Positions 24,522 through 34,663 of a DNA stretch of 64,000 nt are shown here, piece after piece (the stretch's first letter is position 1; every line of letters starts with the position of its first letter). Origin of the DNA: Flintibacter sp. KGMB00164 (GTDB lineage: Bacteria > Bacillota > Clostridia > Oscillospirales > Oscillospiraceae); NCBI RefSeq assembly GCF_008727735.1, contig NZ_CP044227.1:1240001-1304000 (forward strand), read 5' to 3'. A model generated the notes under the pieces. The model worked only from the letters and a program-made list of their open reading frames with translations, was not told the DNA's origin and did not search any database. The position numbers and the translations under genes were made by a program.

Positions 24522-25631
24522 TCAGAGGACGCAGGAATAGATGCTCATGGCCCCGTAATCGGTGTGCAGGACAAGCCCGCTTTGGGTAAAGGCAAAATTC
24601 ACCTGCCGCACCACAAAGGGGTCATCAATGGTGGCCAGCAGTTGGCCGTTGCCGGTATCCCATACTTCTATGGGGGAGCTGCCACGATCCTGCTGAACAG
24701 CCATCAGGCTGCCCCTTGTCCTCACCGCGCAGGTATCCGAAAAACTCAGCCCCTGCCGGACAGAAAACGGGAAAGGATTGTCCATCTCCTCTCCGTTCTG
24801 GGTCAAATAGAACTTGCCGCCCACCGAGAAGCACTGGCCATCTGGAGAGAAGAAGGGATGCCAGCCCTCATTGGGGATCACTACTTTTTGGGCGGACTTC
24901 AGATCGACCAGCACATACTCACCCTCGGTGACGCGGTAGGCCGCTTTGCTCTGCCGGGGAGAGAGCATCCCGAAGCAGTAATAGGCAAAATTCGGGTCTT
25001 TTGACTTCTTGCATTTTACCGTTTCCCGCCACACCTCTGTGTTGCTGCCAAAGTCAAAGACGACGATCTCCTCGCCTGTGTACCACAGGGCCAGGTCACC
25101 GCTGGCATCCAGCATGGTCTTCATGCTGTTTTTCTTGTTGGCAAAGGGCGTGATCTCATGGGTGCGGAGAGAGAACTGCTCCAAAAGATAGCTGTTGTTC
25201 ATCAGCAGGGTGTCATTGGGGCAGAGAACCTGCTCATAGGTCATCCGCTTGGCACCCAGAGAGACCGTTTCAAGGATCTCCCCGCTGCCATCGAAGTGAT
25301 AGAGGGTCTCGTCCTCAAAATCTCCGACTACCCTCGTCAGGAAGAAGTCATCCCGTGTGAGGGTGGTAGCCAGGGGCATGAAACCGTTGCTGTCCTTGCC
25401 GACAAACCGATGGCACCGCGCCTGCCCAACAGCAGCAACGGGATTCTGATAGACAAATCCTTTCCGCATCTGGCCCATCATGGCGCTGGCCGCCTTACTC
25501 TTGACCTGGAAGGCGGAGTCGCACAGGATCTCCTTGACCTTCCCGCCATTCAAGCAAGTTCGGATGGTATGTCCGTCAATTTCAATCCGCCACTGCTTAT
25601 TTGTGACGGGGTTGAGGAAGGTTCTTTCCAT
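24522..25631 (-). CDS. WGR-like plus beta-propeller-like array protein
   Basis: The 369-residue protein begins with a WGR-like segment (NPVTNKQWRIEIDGHTIRTC then LNGGKVKEILCDSAFQVKSK). WD-like strands follow, such as LALWYTGEEIVVFDFGSNTE and SPIEVWDTGNGQLLATIDDP, suggesting a six- or seven-bladed propeller. WGR domains in bacteria often occur with immunity proteins and nucleic acid enzymes. Start 25631 follows AAGGAGGTG; a longer frame overlaps the previous gene. It lies 19 nt after the CbrC-like gene. Confidence 0.68.
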   Translation of the reverse strand: MERTFLNPVTNKQWRIEIDGHTIRTCLNGGKVKEILCDSAFQVKSKAASAMMGQMRKGFVYQNPVAAVGQARCHRFVGKDSNGFMPLATTLTRDDFFLTRVVGDFEDETLYHFDGSGEILETVSLGAKRMTYEQVLCPNDTLLMNNSYLLEQFSLRTHEITPFANKKNSMKTMLDASGDLALWYTGEEIVVFDFGSNTEVWRETVKCKKSKDPNFAYYCFGMLSPRQSKAAYRVTEGEYVLVDLKSAQKVVIPNEGWHPFFSPDGQCFSVGGKFYLTQNGEEMDNPFPFSVRQGLSFSDTCAVRTRGSLMAVQQDRGSSPIEVWDTGNGQLLATIDDPFVVRQVNFAFTQSGLVLHTDYGAMSIYSCVL

Positions 25632-25650
25632 TGGCGCAGGCACCTCCTTT

Positions 25651-26529
<879 letters not shown>

Positions 26530-29500
26530 TCAATCCCACCAGAAGTACCAGACGGTGGACTGCCACAGCACATCCGCCAGAGCGCCCACGGTTGCGTCTT
26601 CCGGTCCCTGGTCGATGACATCGGGGCAGAAGCCATACAGCTCCACCGCTGCATCCATGGCTTTCTCCTGGGGGACGGGGGCCGGGAGTAGGAATTCCAA
26701 TTCATCGTGGCTCATGGCGGCAGGCACCGCGCCGTACTGCTCGAACCAGTATTTAGCCGCAGCCATCAGCTCCGGGGTGTTGGGGCAGTCGTTCCAGTTT
26801 CCGAAGGGCAGGTAGGCGAAGATCTCCCAGGGATTCTTCACCGGCATCTTGGCCAGGATGAGCGGATAGGTCATCTCCGTATCATCATCCCAGTAGCTGG
26901 AGAAGCGGTCGTTTTGTTCTCCGCCCTCCATCTCGCCCAGGACTTCCTCCTCCCAGTCCATATCATCGTCCTCGGCTTCTTCCTTGCGCTGGCCGATCAA
27001 TTCCTCCAAAACCGCCTTTCCGTCCTTGATGGGGGCGGAGAGCATCTTCTTCCGGTACTCCGTTACAGCTTTGAGGTCAAATTCGTAAATGTCCGCATCA
27101 TTCTCCGGGTCGGCGTTCATCACCAGACACTCCAACAGCGTTTCATCATCCGCCTTGATGAGCACCGGCACAAAGCCTTCCTGGGCGCTGTCCCGCTTGG
27201 CATAGTTGTAGGCTGCCATGATGGGGTCATCATCCTTCATGGAGGGGAAATAGGTACACTCGCAGTCCAGATACTCCATGATGGCCTGAGCCACCTCGGA
27301 AGGCTCCAGTGTGTCCTCGTCGAAGTCCTGTCCCTGCCAGTTGGTGAAGCGTTCCTCGATCACCTTTGCCATGGCCTGATAGTAGTCCTCGTCAAAGGGG
27401 ATGAACAGATAGGCTTCGTCCTGGATCTCGTCGGAGTAATTGCGCTCCTGCCCGATGACACCAATGGCGTAGTCGTCGATGTCGCTGGGGAAATAGGGGC
27501 TGTCCGGCTCCCCATAGTAATAGGAGGCAAAGGCTCGGCCGATCTTGTTAAACATCGGGCCCACCAGCTGCCCATCCAGCTCATCCCGGATAAATTCCCG
27601 CAGATCCACGCTGGCAGGATCAGCCTTGACCTTTTCTACCACCTCTCCGTACTCCGCAAGGAATTCTTCGCCCATCAGGTCGTGCTCCATGCACCAGCGC
27701 AGGTAAATAGCCATGTGGTTGTAGACGTTGATCTCATCCACCGGCAGATTCTTTTCCTGAATGGTTTCCAGGTGCCAGTCAGCGCAATCCATTTCCATCA
27801 CGCCGCCGTCCTCCACGCTGCCAAGTTTGCCCATAGTCATGGCATTGGGACGGGTATTGTAAGTCACAAAGCTGATGCCGTCCATTTTGTCCAGCAGAGC
27901 ATCTGCGTCATGCTCCATCTTATATTCCAATTCGTCCCGGTAGAGGGGGATCACCTGATAGAAGTTGACCTCATCGCCACTCGGCAGGATGCAGACCTCG
28001 CTGCCATCTTCGGTGTCCTGGGGACCGGTCAGAATGGCGGCGCACAGCTTTGTGTCCTTTGCGAAGTCCTCCTCATTGTCCATGGTATGGCCGAAGCCCA
28101 GCCAGGTATCGCTGGCAATGGGAAGGCGGGCCAGGGCTTTCAGCAGACGAATGGGCCAGTACCATCGCTCATTCTTCAGGTCCTCACGCTTCAGTTTCCA
28201 GTTCCTCGGCAGCGCGATGGCAAGCTCCGCCCGCTCCAGCTTGTATTCGGCCAGTTCCTCCGGCACATTCATCCGGTGGGCACCCATGCCCATGGTGACC
28301 AGGGTGTAGTAGTCACGCTCCTGGGAGGGCGGCACCACGCAGATGTCCACATGGATGTCCGGGGAAGACAGCTCGTGGAACACATTCTCAAACTTGCCGA
28401 AATACTGCTGAATGTGAGCCTCGACGGCCTCCATCTCCTCCTCGGTGTAGACCTCGGGAACACCAGTATCTTCATCCTCGGGCACTTCACCGTCCGGGTC
28501 ATCGTTATCATTGTCCGGGTCACCGTCCGATGACGCCCAGGAGATTTTCAGAGTCATCTGCTCCTCCGGCAATCCAACGCCAGGGCTGCGGGTGATGGTG
28601 TGCTTATCATCTGCCGCAAAACCAATGGTCTCCCCGTCATGGAGTTCCACATCATTCTCCAGCACATAGGAAGCAAAACTGGCCAAAAAGTCCCGCAGAT
28701 CGCTCGGCTTGGCATTGGTGCCCAGCACCTCCATCTCGTCTTTGCCGAACACATCCAGGCCGTAGGTGTAGCCGTTCATGCCATTTTCATCCCGCCAGAG
28801 ACCGAACCAGATCCAGTTGAAGATGGGCAGCTCGTCCTCCTGCATCATGTCAGCAAAGCCTTCATAGAACCGGGGCTCAAACACCACGCCGCTGGTGTAG
28901 ATGCCGGTGGCATTTTCCTGGCGGCAGCAAGCAGCCACCACCTTGGCGAACAGCTTGCCCTTTTCCAGCAGATCCTCCTCTTTGCCCAGCACCGCTACCA
29001 TCAGGTGGGCACAATGCTCCTTGGCAACCTTGACTGCATCCTCCCACATATAGTTGTTTTCCGCATTGCCCTCGGCCTCGCCGCCGGGGATGGGATAGGA
29101 GGCCAGACTGACAGCGGCCAGCATGTCGCCCACCTCAAACACCAGCGCGTCGTCGCCTTTCTCCTCGCTCTCGTCGTATTCATCCACGGCAATGTCCCAC
29201 TTTTCCTTCATGTCCCGGATGAACTGCTCTTTATCCCATTCTGCCTTGGACAGCAGCACAAAGCCGGTGAAGACACCTGTGTGGTCACTCTCATCCTCGG
29301 TCTCTGCCTCGGCCCGCTTTGCGATCTCCTTCTGGCACTCCTGAATCACCGCCGGGGCATCCTTGTCCTCGGGGTCCAGCTCCGCCCAACGCTGGGCGTA
29401 AGGGATGGCCTTTTCCTCCTGACCATAGAGATACTGATAGGCATAGGCCATCCGCATATTCCACTGGGCCTTATCCTGGCCCTCTTCCCGGACAGACTCC

Positions 29501-32121
29501 AGCACATCAATGGCTCGGCGCAGGGCCTTATCTCCCTTATAGTTAGGGGTACCCTCGTCGTGGTCCCCAATGATGGCATAGTTCTCCAACGCCCGTGCCA
29601 GAGCGTAGGAAGTGCGGTAGTTCCGCCAGTCCTCCGGGATGGCATTCAATGCCTGGATGCAGCGGGTGTACTCGTCCTCGTCGTTCCACTGCTCCAGCTG
29701 CTGGAAAAATGCTTCTTCGTTCTGCGGGGTGTAAGAGATATAGTCCATGCCCGTCAGCGTCTCGTCCAGCTCAGGGGCCTGCTCCTCCTCGGACGGTGTT
29801 TTCAGGTTCACCGTGCCCGCTTCACGGCGGAAGGTGTGGAAGCTGGCCCAGGGAATATCGCTATCCTCGAAGAATTTCTTGGCCATCTGGAGCGCCGTCT
29901 GGATGTCCCAGGCAATGAAGTCCACATAGCCGCAGAAGAGACCGGTGGCTCCGCCGGTGAGGGTGAGCACCTCCGGTCCGTCGCCGGTGGTGAACACTTC
30001 TTCCAGCTTGTCCCGGAAGTCGAAGATCTTATCCGTTCCTTCTTCTTCCCGGAGGGTATCCAGGGGATAGCAGAAGAAGCCCGCCACTGCGCCGTCGGCA
30101 TGGAGCGCGTCCATGAAGTCATTGTCGGCATCCAGATAGCCGTTGATGAGCGGCACGCAGTTGGTGGAGCCGGCCATCACATCCAGCCGCCAGTCGGCTT
30201 CCGGGTCTTTGTTGGGTTCCATTTTGTAGCCAAGATAGCTGTTCAGATAGGCTTCTGGGTCGGTGGAAAGGTTCGCTCCCTTTTCTTTCAGTTTGTCAGG
30301 CAGCTGGGACAGGAGGAATGACTGCTCCGCCTTGGGCTCCTCCAGCACATTGAAGTCATCAATGTACCACATGTGGGAGATCTCGCCCAGCACTTGGTCG
30401 GTGAGGGTGGTGAGCATCCACCAGACCCGGCCTTCCGCCTCCCGGAGCATGGGCAGCAGCTTTTCGCAGTAGGCGGAGATGGCGAAGCTGTTTTCACCCT
30501 GCTCCTCCAGCCAGATCTGCACATCATCCCCGGAGATGTCCCATCCATCCTCGGTACGCAGACCGATGTTCTGGAGGGGCTGACGGCCCACCAGGATGTT
30601 CCAGTGCTCCAGCACCTCCTTGGGGGCATGCTTCTGGAAGTAAATCAGCTCAAACAGCTTGACCTTGTCACCCTCCGGGGTGAGGATCAACTCATGCTTT
30701 TCGCCATTGAATCCCATCTCGAAGAAAATCTCATCAAAGACCAGGTTCAGGGTTTCCTGCATTTGGGCCACGAGTTCTGCACCGCGGGTGTGATCCTTGT
30801 CCTCATCCATCATCTGGCGCAATTCTGCTTCCATCTCGGCAAAGGTTTCCCACCAGTCCTCTGTCCGTTCCCGGAAGCAATCCGAGAATTGCGGCAGGGA
30901 GATGCCCTTCTTGCACCCGTCGATCAGCTGCATGGTGTCCTCGTCGTCGGGGCGGGCCTCCAATGCCTTTTCAAAGTAACGAAGAGCCCTGCCCTCCTGA
31001 TCCAGATAGTAATAGGAATAGCCCATGCGAAAGTTCCAGTAGTAGTCTCCCCCAAAGTATTCCTCATGAGGTTTCAAGAGAGCGATGGCCTTTTTGAGCA
31101 TAGCTCTGCCTTCCGGCGTTCTGTGATCTGCCTCGTTGTTGTACGCCCTTGCAAGCTGGCTGTCCATTTCCGGAGTGCGCTCCTCAATACCCTCCAGTGC
31201 TTCAATGATCTTGTGATGCTCGTTGTTCTCATGCCACTTCTGGCACTGCTTCAAAATATCCATATCCGGGTCCTCCTCGTCCTCATCCGGTTTCCAGTCT
31301 TTGATCTGCTGGAACACGCCATTTTCATCCCGCTCAAAGGCGCAGGGGGCGGGGGTGTTTAGCAGAGGGATGATGTCGGGATCGTCGTTGCAGATTGTGT
31401 TCAGCTTGTAAATCCCGGCATTGTTGGGGTCGTCCATATACTCCTCGCTCTCATCACCGGCGGTGAAGCGCCAGCCGCTGTCCCAGTCGCCGTCCGGATT
31501 CTCCCGGTAGCAGTAGCCGACCTTGTAGCCCTCCACCGTGATACGGTTGGTGGCAATGCAGCCATCGGCACCCTTCCAGTCAGAGAGTAGAGGTTTCACA
31601 TCCTCCGCTTTCACATGGTAGTCCCGGTTGCGGCCAGCAGCCTCGTACAGCTCCTTCCGCAGCGCCTCCACATCCCGAGCCATCTCCTGGATCTCCTCGT
31701 TGTCCATCATCTCACTGAGGTCATATTCCATCGGGTTCTGAGCAAAATCCGCCAGGGCCTTGTTCATGGCGTCGTGCTCCTCTGGCGTGGCGGTGATGCG
31801 GATGCGGCGGGCGGGGGTGTTGTACTCGTCCAGATCGTGGAGGTTTACACTGCCGCTGACGCTGCACTCCAGCAGGATGGCAGCCAGGTCTGTGACCACA
31901 TCAATGGCGAAGTGGAAGTCCATCTCCACGCCATCGGAGTGGGTAAACTCCAGATACTCCACGGTCTGGTGGAAGTCCCAGTTCTGCTTGTCCAGGCCGA
32001 TCTTGGCAAAAATCTCGCTGAGGGGGATCTCCTCTTTCTTCTGGTCTTCCAAAAAGGCCACAAGGTTCAGGCTGTCATCCGAGCCTCCGATAAAGTTGCC
32101 CCAGTATTTTTTGATATACAT
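26530..32121 (-). CDS. Giant polyimmunity protein: DUF2185, TPR, DUF4261, SUFU, DUF4253 fusion
   Basis: The 1,863-residue acidic protein has this order: an unassigned N-terminal domain (1-150); DUF2185 (about 195-275, GYCYRENPDGDWDSGWRF and SEEYMDDPNNAGIYKLNTIC); TPR-like helices (290-405); an unassigned alpha/beta part (408-790); second TPR-like helices (800-940); DUF4261 (945-1195); an acidic linker; a SUFU-like domain (1230-1410, SSPDIHVDICVVPPSQERDY, TLVTMGMGAHRMNVPEEL); a W-H-L domain (1440-1590, DCADWHLETIQEKNLP); and DUF4253 (1745-1863, FAYLPFGNWNDCPNTPEL, STVWYFWWD). These are mostly immunity families, so it is a polyimmunity protein of a kind known from toxin-system surveys. Start 32121 follows GTGAGGAGG. 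A decayed copy of its 3' end is at 12607-12860. Confidence 0.82.
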   Translation of the reverse strand: MYIKKYWGNFIGGSDDSLNLVAFLEDQKKEEIPLSEIFAKIGLDKQNWDFHQTVEYLEFTHSDGVEMDFHFAIDVVTDLAAILLECSVSGSVNLHDLDEYNTPARRIRITATPEEHDAMNKALADFAQNPMEYDLSEMMDNEEIQEMARDVEALRKELYEAAGRNRDYHVKAEDVKPLLSDWKGADGCIATNRITVEGYKVGYCYRENPDGDWDSGWRFTAGDESEEYMDDPNNAGIYKLNTICNDDPDIIPLLNTPAPCAFERDENGVFQQIKDWKPDEDEEDPDMDILKQCQKWHENNEHHKIIEALEGIEERTPEMDSQLARAYNNEADHRTPEGRAMLKKAIALLKPHEEYFGGDYYWNFRMGYSYYYLDQEGRALRYFEKALEARPDDEDTMQLIDGCKKGISLPQFSDCFRERTEDWWETFAEMEAELRQMMDEDKDHTRGAELVAQMQETLNLVFDEIFFEMGFNGEKHELILTPEGDKVKLFELIYFQKHAPKEVLEHWNILVGRQPLQNIGLRTEDGWDISGDDVQIWLEEQGENSFAISAYCEKLLPMLREAEGRVWWMLTTLTDQVLGEISHMWYIDDFNVLEEPKAEQSFLLSQLPDKLKEKGANLSTDPEAYLNSYLGYKMEPNKDPEADWRLDVMAGSTNCVPLINGYLDADNDFMDALHADGAVAGFFCYPLDTLREEEGTDKIFDFRDKLEEVFTTGDGPEVLTLTGGATGLFCGYVDFIAWDIQTALQMAKKFFEDSDIPWASFHTFRREAGTVNLKTPSEEEQAPELDETLTGMDYISYTPQNEEAFFQQLEQWNDEDEYTRCIQALNAIPEDWRNYRTSYALARALENYAIIGDHDEGTPNYKGDKALRRAIDVLESVREEGQDKAQWNMRMAYAYQYLYGQEEKAIPYAQRWAELDPEDKDAPAVIQECQKEIAKRAEAETEDESDHTGVFTGFVLLSKAEWDKEQFIRDMKEKWDIAVDEYDESEEKGDDALVFEVGDMLAAVSLASYPIPGGEAEGNAENNYMWEDAVKVAKEHCAHLMVAVLGKEEDLLEKGKLFAKVVAACCRQENATGIYTSGVVFEPRFYEGFADMMQEDELPIFNWIWFGLWRDENGMNGYTYGLDVFGKDEMEVLGTNAKPSDLRDFLASFASYVLENDVELHDGETIGFAADDKHTITRSPGVGLPEEQMTLKISWASSDGDPDNDNDDPDGEVPEDEDTGVPEVYTEEEMEAVEAHIQQYFGKFENVFHELSSPDIHVDICVVPPSQERDYYTLVTMGMGAHRMNVPEELAEYKLERAELAIALPRNWKLKREDLKNERWYWPIRLLKALARLPIASDTWLGFGHTMDNEEDFAKDTKLCAAILTGPQDTEDGSEVCILPSGDEVNFYQVIPLYRDELEYKMEHDADALLDKMDGISFVTYNTRPNAMTMGKLGSVEDGGVMEMDCADWHLETIQEKNLPVDEINVYNHMAIYLRWCMEHDLMGEEFLAEYGEVVEKVKADPASVDLREFIRDELDGQLVGPMFNKIGRAFASYYYGEPDSPYFPSDIDDYAIGVIGQERNYSDEIQDEAYLFIPFDEDYYQAMAKVIEERFTNWQGQDFDEDTLEPSEVAQAIMEYLDCECTYFPSMKDDDPIMAAYNYAKRDSAQEGFVPVLIKADDETLLECLVMNADPENDADIYEFDLKAVTEYRKKMLSAPIKDGKAVLEELIGQRKEEAEDDDMDWEEEVLGEMEGGEQNDRFSSYWDDDTEMTYPLILAKMPVKNPWEIFAYLPFGNWNDCPNTPELMAAAKYWFEQYGAVPAAMSHDELEFLLPAPVPQEKAMDAAVELYGFCPDVIDQGPEDATVGALADVLWQSTVWYFWWD

Positions 32122-32132
32122 GACCATCCTCC

Positions 32133-32981
32133 TCACTTGCGCGTCAAAGTTCCGTTATCAATAAGGGCAGCCTCCCGGATGCGCCGGAGGGATTCCGCCT
32201 CCAGCAAAAACTCCCGCAGGTTTGGGTCCTCAAAGAAGGACATGGGACGCACCTGCGTCGGCCCGGCAACCGCCCACAGCCGCGATGTTGCCAACCGCTC
32301 CGCTGTCTGGAGCGCCTTCTCCTGCTCGCCCAGATAGAGATAGCGGGCGATTGCGTCCCGATAGGAGGAGTCAGCCATGGGCACGCCTTGAATCTCCTCA
32401 AAGAGATCTACGGCATCCCTGGCGGTTCCGAACATACAGCAGTGGTTATAGAGCTTCCGCCTGGCATCGGGATCGTCCGGCGAGAGCTTTTTATTCTGTT
32501 CCACCAGCTTTGCCCAGAGCTGCTCCTTCGTTTGAGGTTCCTCCGGTTCATGGTAGGGGTAGTTCTTGTCGTTGTCCGCAAAGGGCATAACGCCCCGCTT
32601 GAGGTAGTCCATCAGAATGTTACAGAACCGATCCCGCTGGGGGAGGCCGTTCTCAGCCCGGATGCGCGCCTGTTCTTTCGTCAGCGCCTCAATCAGCTCC
32701 TGCTCCCGGTGGAGCTGGATGGCGGCCACCGTCATGGCAATCATGTGTTCATCGCTCACATTGCTGTAATACCACTCCTCCAGCCAGGGAAGGATGGTCA
32801 GATCCAAAGCCAGCGCCTTTTCATAGTCCAGGTTGAAATAGGCGACCTCCGCCTTGACCGCCGCAACCTGATGGGGGTATTGATCGGCAAAGGATTCCAG
32901 CGTGTCCAAGGCTTCTTCTTTGCCATCCATGATCTCATAGCAGACCATGCGGACTTTCTTGGGGAGTTTCACGGCATCCAT
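32133..32981 (-). CDS. TPR-like helical protein (282 aa)
   Basis: The product is almost entirely helical, with repeating pairs such as AEVAYFNLDYEKALALDL and DAIARYLYLGEQEKALQTAE that resemble tetratricopeptide units. It lies 11 nt before the giant gene, whose own TPR segments have a similar look, so a shared complex is possible. ATG 32981 follows AAGGAGG; 45 nt of open frame upstream lack a site. No catalytic motif. Confidence 0.68.
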   Translation of the reverse strand: MDAVKLPKKVRMVCYEIMDGKEEALDTLESFADQYPHQVAAVKAEVAYFNLDYEKALALDLTILPWLEEWYYSNVSDEHMIAMTVAAIQLHREQELIEALTKEQARIRAENGLPQRDRFCNILMDYLKRGVMPFADNDKNYPYHEPEEPQTKEQLWAKLVEQNKKLSPDDPDARRKLYNHCCMFGTARDAVDLFEEIQGVPMADSSYRDAIARYLYLGEQEKALQTAERLATSRLWAVAGPTQVRPMSFFEDPNLREFLLEAESLRRIREAALIDNGTLTRK

Positions 32982-33108
32982 GTTGACGCCTCCTTCAGTC
33001 TTTTTTCTGTAAATAGTAGGTTCCACACCGGCCCCACAGCCGGGTGTCCAGGCTTTCCTTCTCCCTCCGGCTGCAAATTACTTTCTACAACCATAACGGT
33101 GGGATAGG

Positions 33109-33678
33109 TCAATTCGGTGTCAATCTATCCTCCAAGCGTTTCAGGTAGGTCGCAGGAACCACCTTTGTCAGCCAGACTCCATTGGCGGACAAATAAAAGC
33201 AATATCCGTCCCGGTGCATCTGTCCGGCATCCACCAGGTAGATCACAGGTTCTCCATGCCGGCGCCCAACTTTCTCCGCTGTTTCCTGATCCGGTGAAAG
33301 ATGAACATACAGGCGGCTCTGGGGGAGCAGTCCCTGGGCCTCGATGGAGGCGACAAACCGCTGGGTCGTTCCGTGGTACAGCGTCTCCGGTGGTTCAGTC
33401 ACAGGGAGTTCCACATCCACCTGGACGGAGTGGCCCTGGTTGGCCCGGATTTTTGTCCCGTCCTCGCTGAAGGAATACCGCTGCTTTTCATCACTCCGCA
33501 CAATTTCATCCAGAATGTCCCGGTTGATGGGGTATTTCCTGCTGATACCCGCCAGCAGCGCATTGACATCCGCCCAGCCGTGGGCATCCAACTGGATTCC
33601 AATGACCTCCGGCCTGTGCCGAAGGATCAAACTGATATATTTGCTGATCCTTGTGAGATCGGGCGTTGTTTCTCTCAT
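33109..33678 (-). CDS. kptA: RNA 2'-phosphotransferase, Tpt1/KptA family
   Basis: The 189-residue protein has all KptA landmarks: ISKYISLILRHRPEVIGIQL, the DAHGWADVNALL segment, IRANQGHS, LYHGT, RLYVHLS and NGVWLTKVVPATYL. The catalytic R-H-R-R set appears complete (RHRP, RANQGH, HGT region). KptA moves an internal RNA 2'-phosphate to NAD, giving ADP-ribose 1'',2''-cyclic phosphate. Bacteria have no tRNA-splicing need for it, so its presence in an immunity array suggests reversal of RNA damage. Unlike most array genes it has a 127-nt gap to the following gene. Confidence 0.9.
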   Translation of the reverse strand: MRETTPDLTRISKYISLILRHRPEVIGIQLDAHGWADVNALLAGISRKYPINRDILDEIVRSDEKQRYSFSEDGTKIRANQGHSVQVDVELPVTEPPETLYHGTTQRFVASIEAQGLLPQSRLYVHLSPDQETAEKVGRRHGEPVIYLVDAGQMHRDGYCFYLSANGVWLTKVVPATYLKRLEDRLTPN

Positions 33679-33694
33679 GTTGCCCTCCGCATTC

Positions 33695-34663
33695 TCAAAT
33701 TACATCCACCCGGATAATAGGCCGGTAGAAGTCATAGTCGCCGTTCAGTTCCTTGTCCTCCTGCACTTCCGGCTTGCAGTGCGGCGAACAGGGCAGGAAA
33801 CCGAGGAAGATTCCAAGTCCGCCGCAGATGCTGCGCCCGCCATCACCGCCGCAAGTGGTAAACTGCTCGGCCTTCACGACCTCCCGCATATAGGGGTCAT
33901 ATGCGATGGACACTCCGAAGAAGTTAGGCTCCTCCATATCGAAGGGCTTGTCCTCATCCTCCGGGCTTTCAAAATGGTGCAGGTGCATGGAGTAGTCCAT
34001 TCCATCTCCCCAGGGAAATAGGGTGCGGCACCCGCCGCCGCATAGATAGGCCCACTCGTCTACCGTAGGCAGTGAGAGCCCCTGCTTTTCCAGCCCGGCA
34101 AGAAGTTCATCGTAATCAGTGCGGTTATAGATACAGATCTGAAAGCCCTTTTCCGTCCGCTCAATGCGGGCTGACTGGTGCATAGTAAGGCTGTCAAGGT
34201 CGCTCCAGGCAAAATCCCGGAACTTCTTCAGCCAGTCAGGGTGGGCGATCAGCCTGGGATCGTCCATTGTGACCGGCTCCCAGCACAGTTCCTCCAACTC
34301 CCGGCCCACCAGCATAGGCCCAATGGCTGCCTGCCGAACAGGAGCCAAGCTTTCCCGGATCATCTCCTCTGGGTCCTGTTCCATCTCCCATTTCTGGAAC
34401 AGATCGTCCAGTTCCTCCCGGCTATCCTGATCCAGCCCTACGGCAAACTGTTCCCAGCCCAGGGTGACGGTATCACCGGGGACAAAGACGAACTCCCGGC
34501 CATCTTTCTTGAATATGCCGGTGGTACAGTTCTGGCCCCAGCGATCAAAGGTATGTAGACCGAGAAAGGTCATATTATAACGAGCAGCCAGGCGTTCCAT
34601 CAGCACCTGCTTCTCGGTGGTTTCCATTTGATTGAATTGGGTGCGGAATAAATTTTCGTTCAC
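33695..34663 (-). CDS. Formylglycine-generating-enzyme-like (SUMF1 fold) array protein
   Basis: The 322-residue protein has a C-terminal half with the look of the FGE/SUMF1 fold: LPTVDEWAYLCGGGCRTLFP followed by WGDGM, and later GGDGGRSICGGLGIFLGF ending at the fold's last strand. The N-terminal half is helical and acidic. Real FGE needs a Cys pair for copper; some cysteines are present but the arrangement is unproven, so it is more likely a non-enzymatic member. It begins with GTG overlapping the preceding stop (GTGA) behind GGAGG. Confidence 0.65.
   Translation of the reverse strand: MNENLFRTQFNQMETTEKQVLMERLAARYNMTFLGLHTFDRWGQNCTTGIFKKDGREFVFVPGDTVTLGWEQFAVGLDQDSREELDDLFQKWEMEQDPEEMIRESLAPVRQAAIGPMLVGRELEELCWEPVTMDDPRLIAHPDWLKKFRDFAWSDLDSLTMHQSARIERTEKGFQICIYNRTDYDELLAGLEKQGLSLPTVDEWAYLCGGGCRTLFPWGDGMDYSMHLHHFESPEDEDKPFDMEEPNFFGVSIAYDPYMREVVKAEQFTTCGGDGGRSICGGLGIFLGFLPCSPHCKPEVQEDKELNGDYDFYRPIIRVDVI

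Noticed and set aside
28600-30321. Long plus-strand open frame of 573 codons opposite the giant gene
   Set aside because: It is the antisense of a GC-rich coding region with strong codon bias. The minus-strand frame carries the recognisable domains and ribosome site. The same applies to other plus-strand frames within 17.9-59.6 kb.
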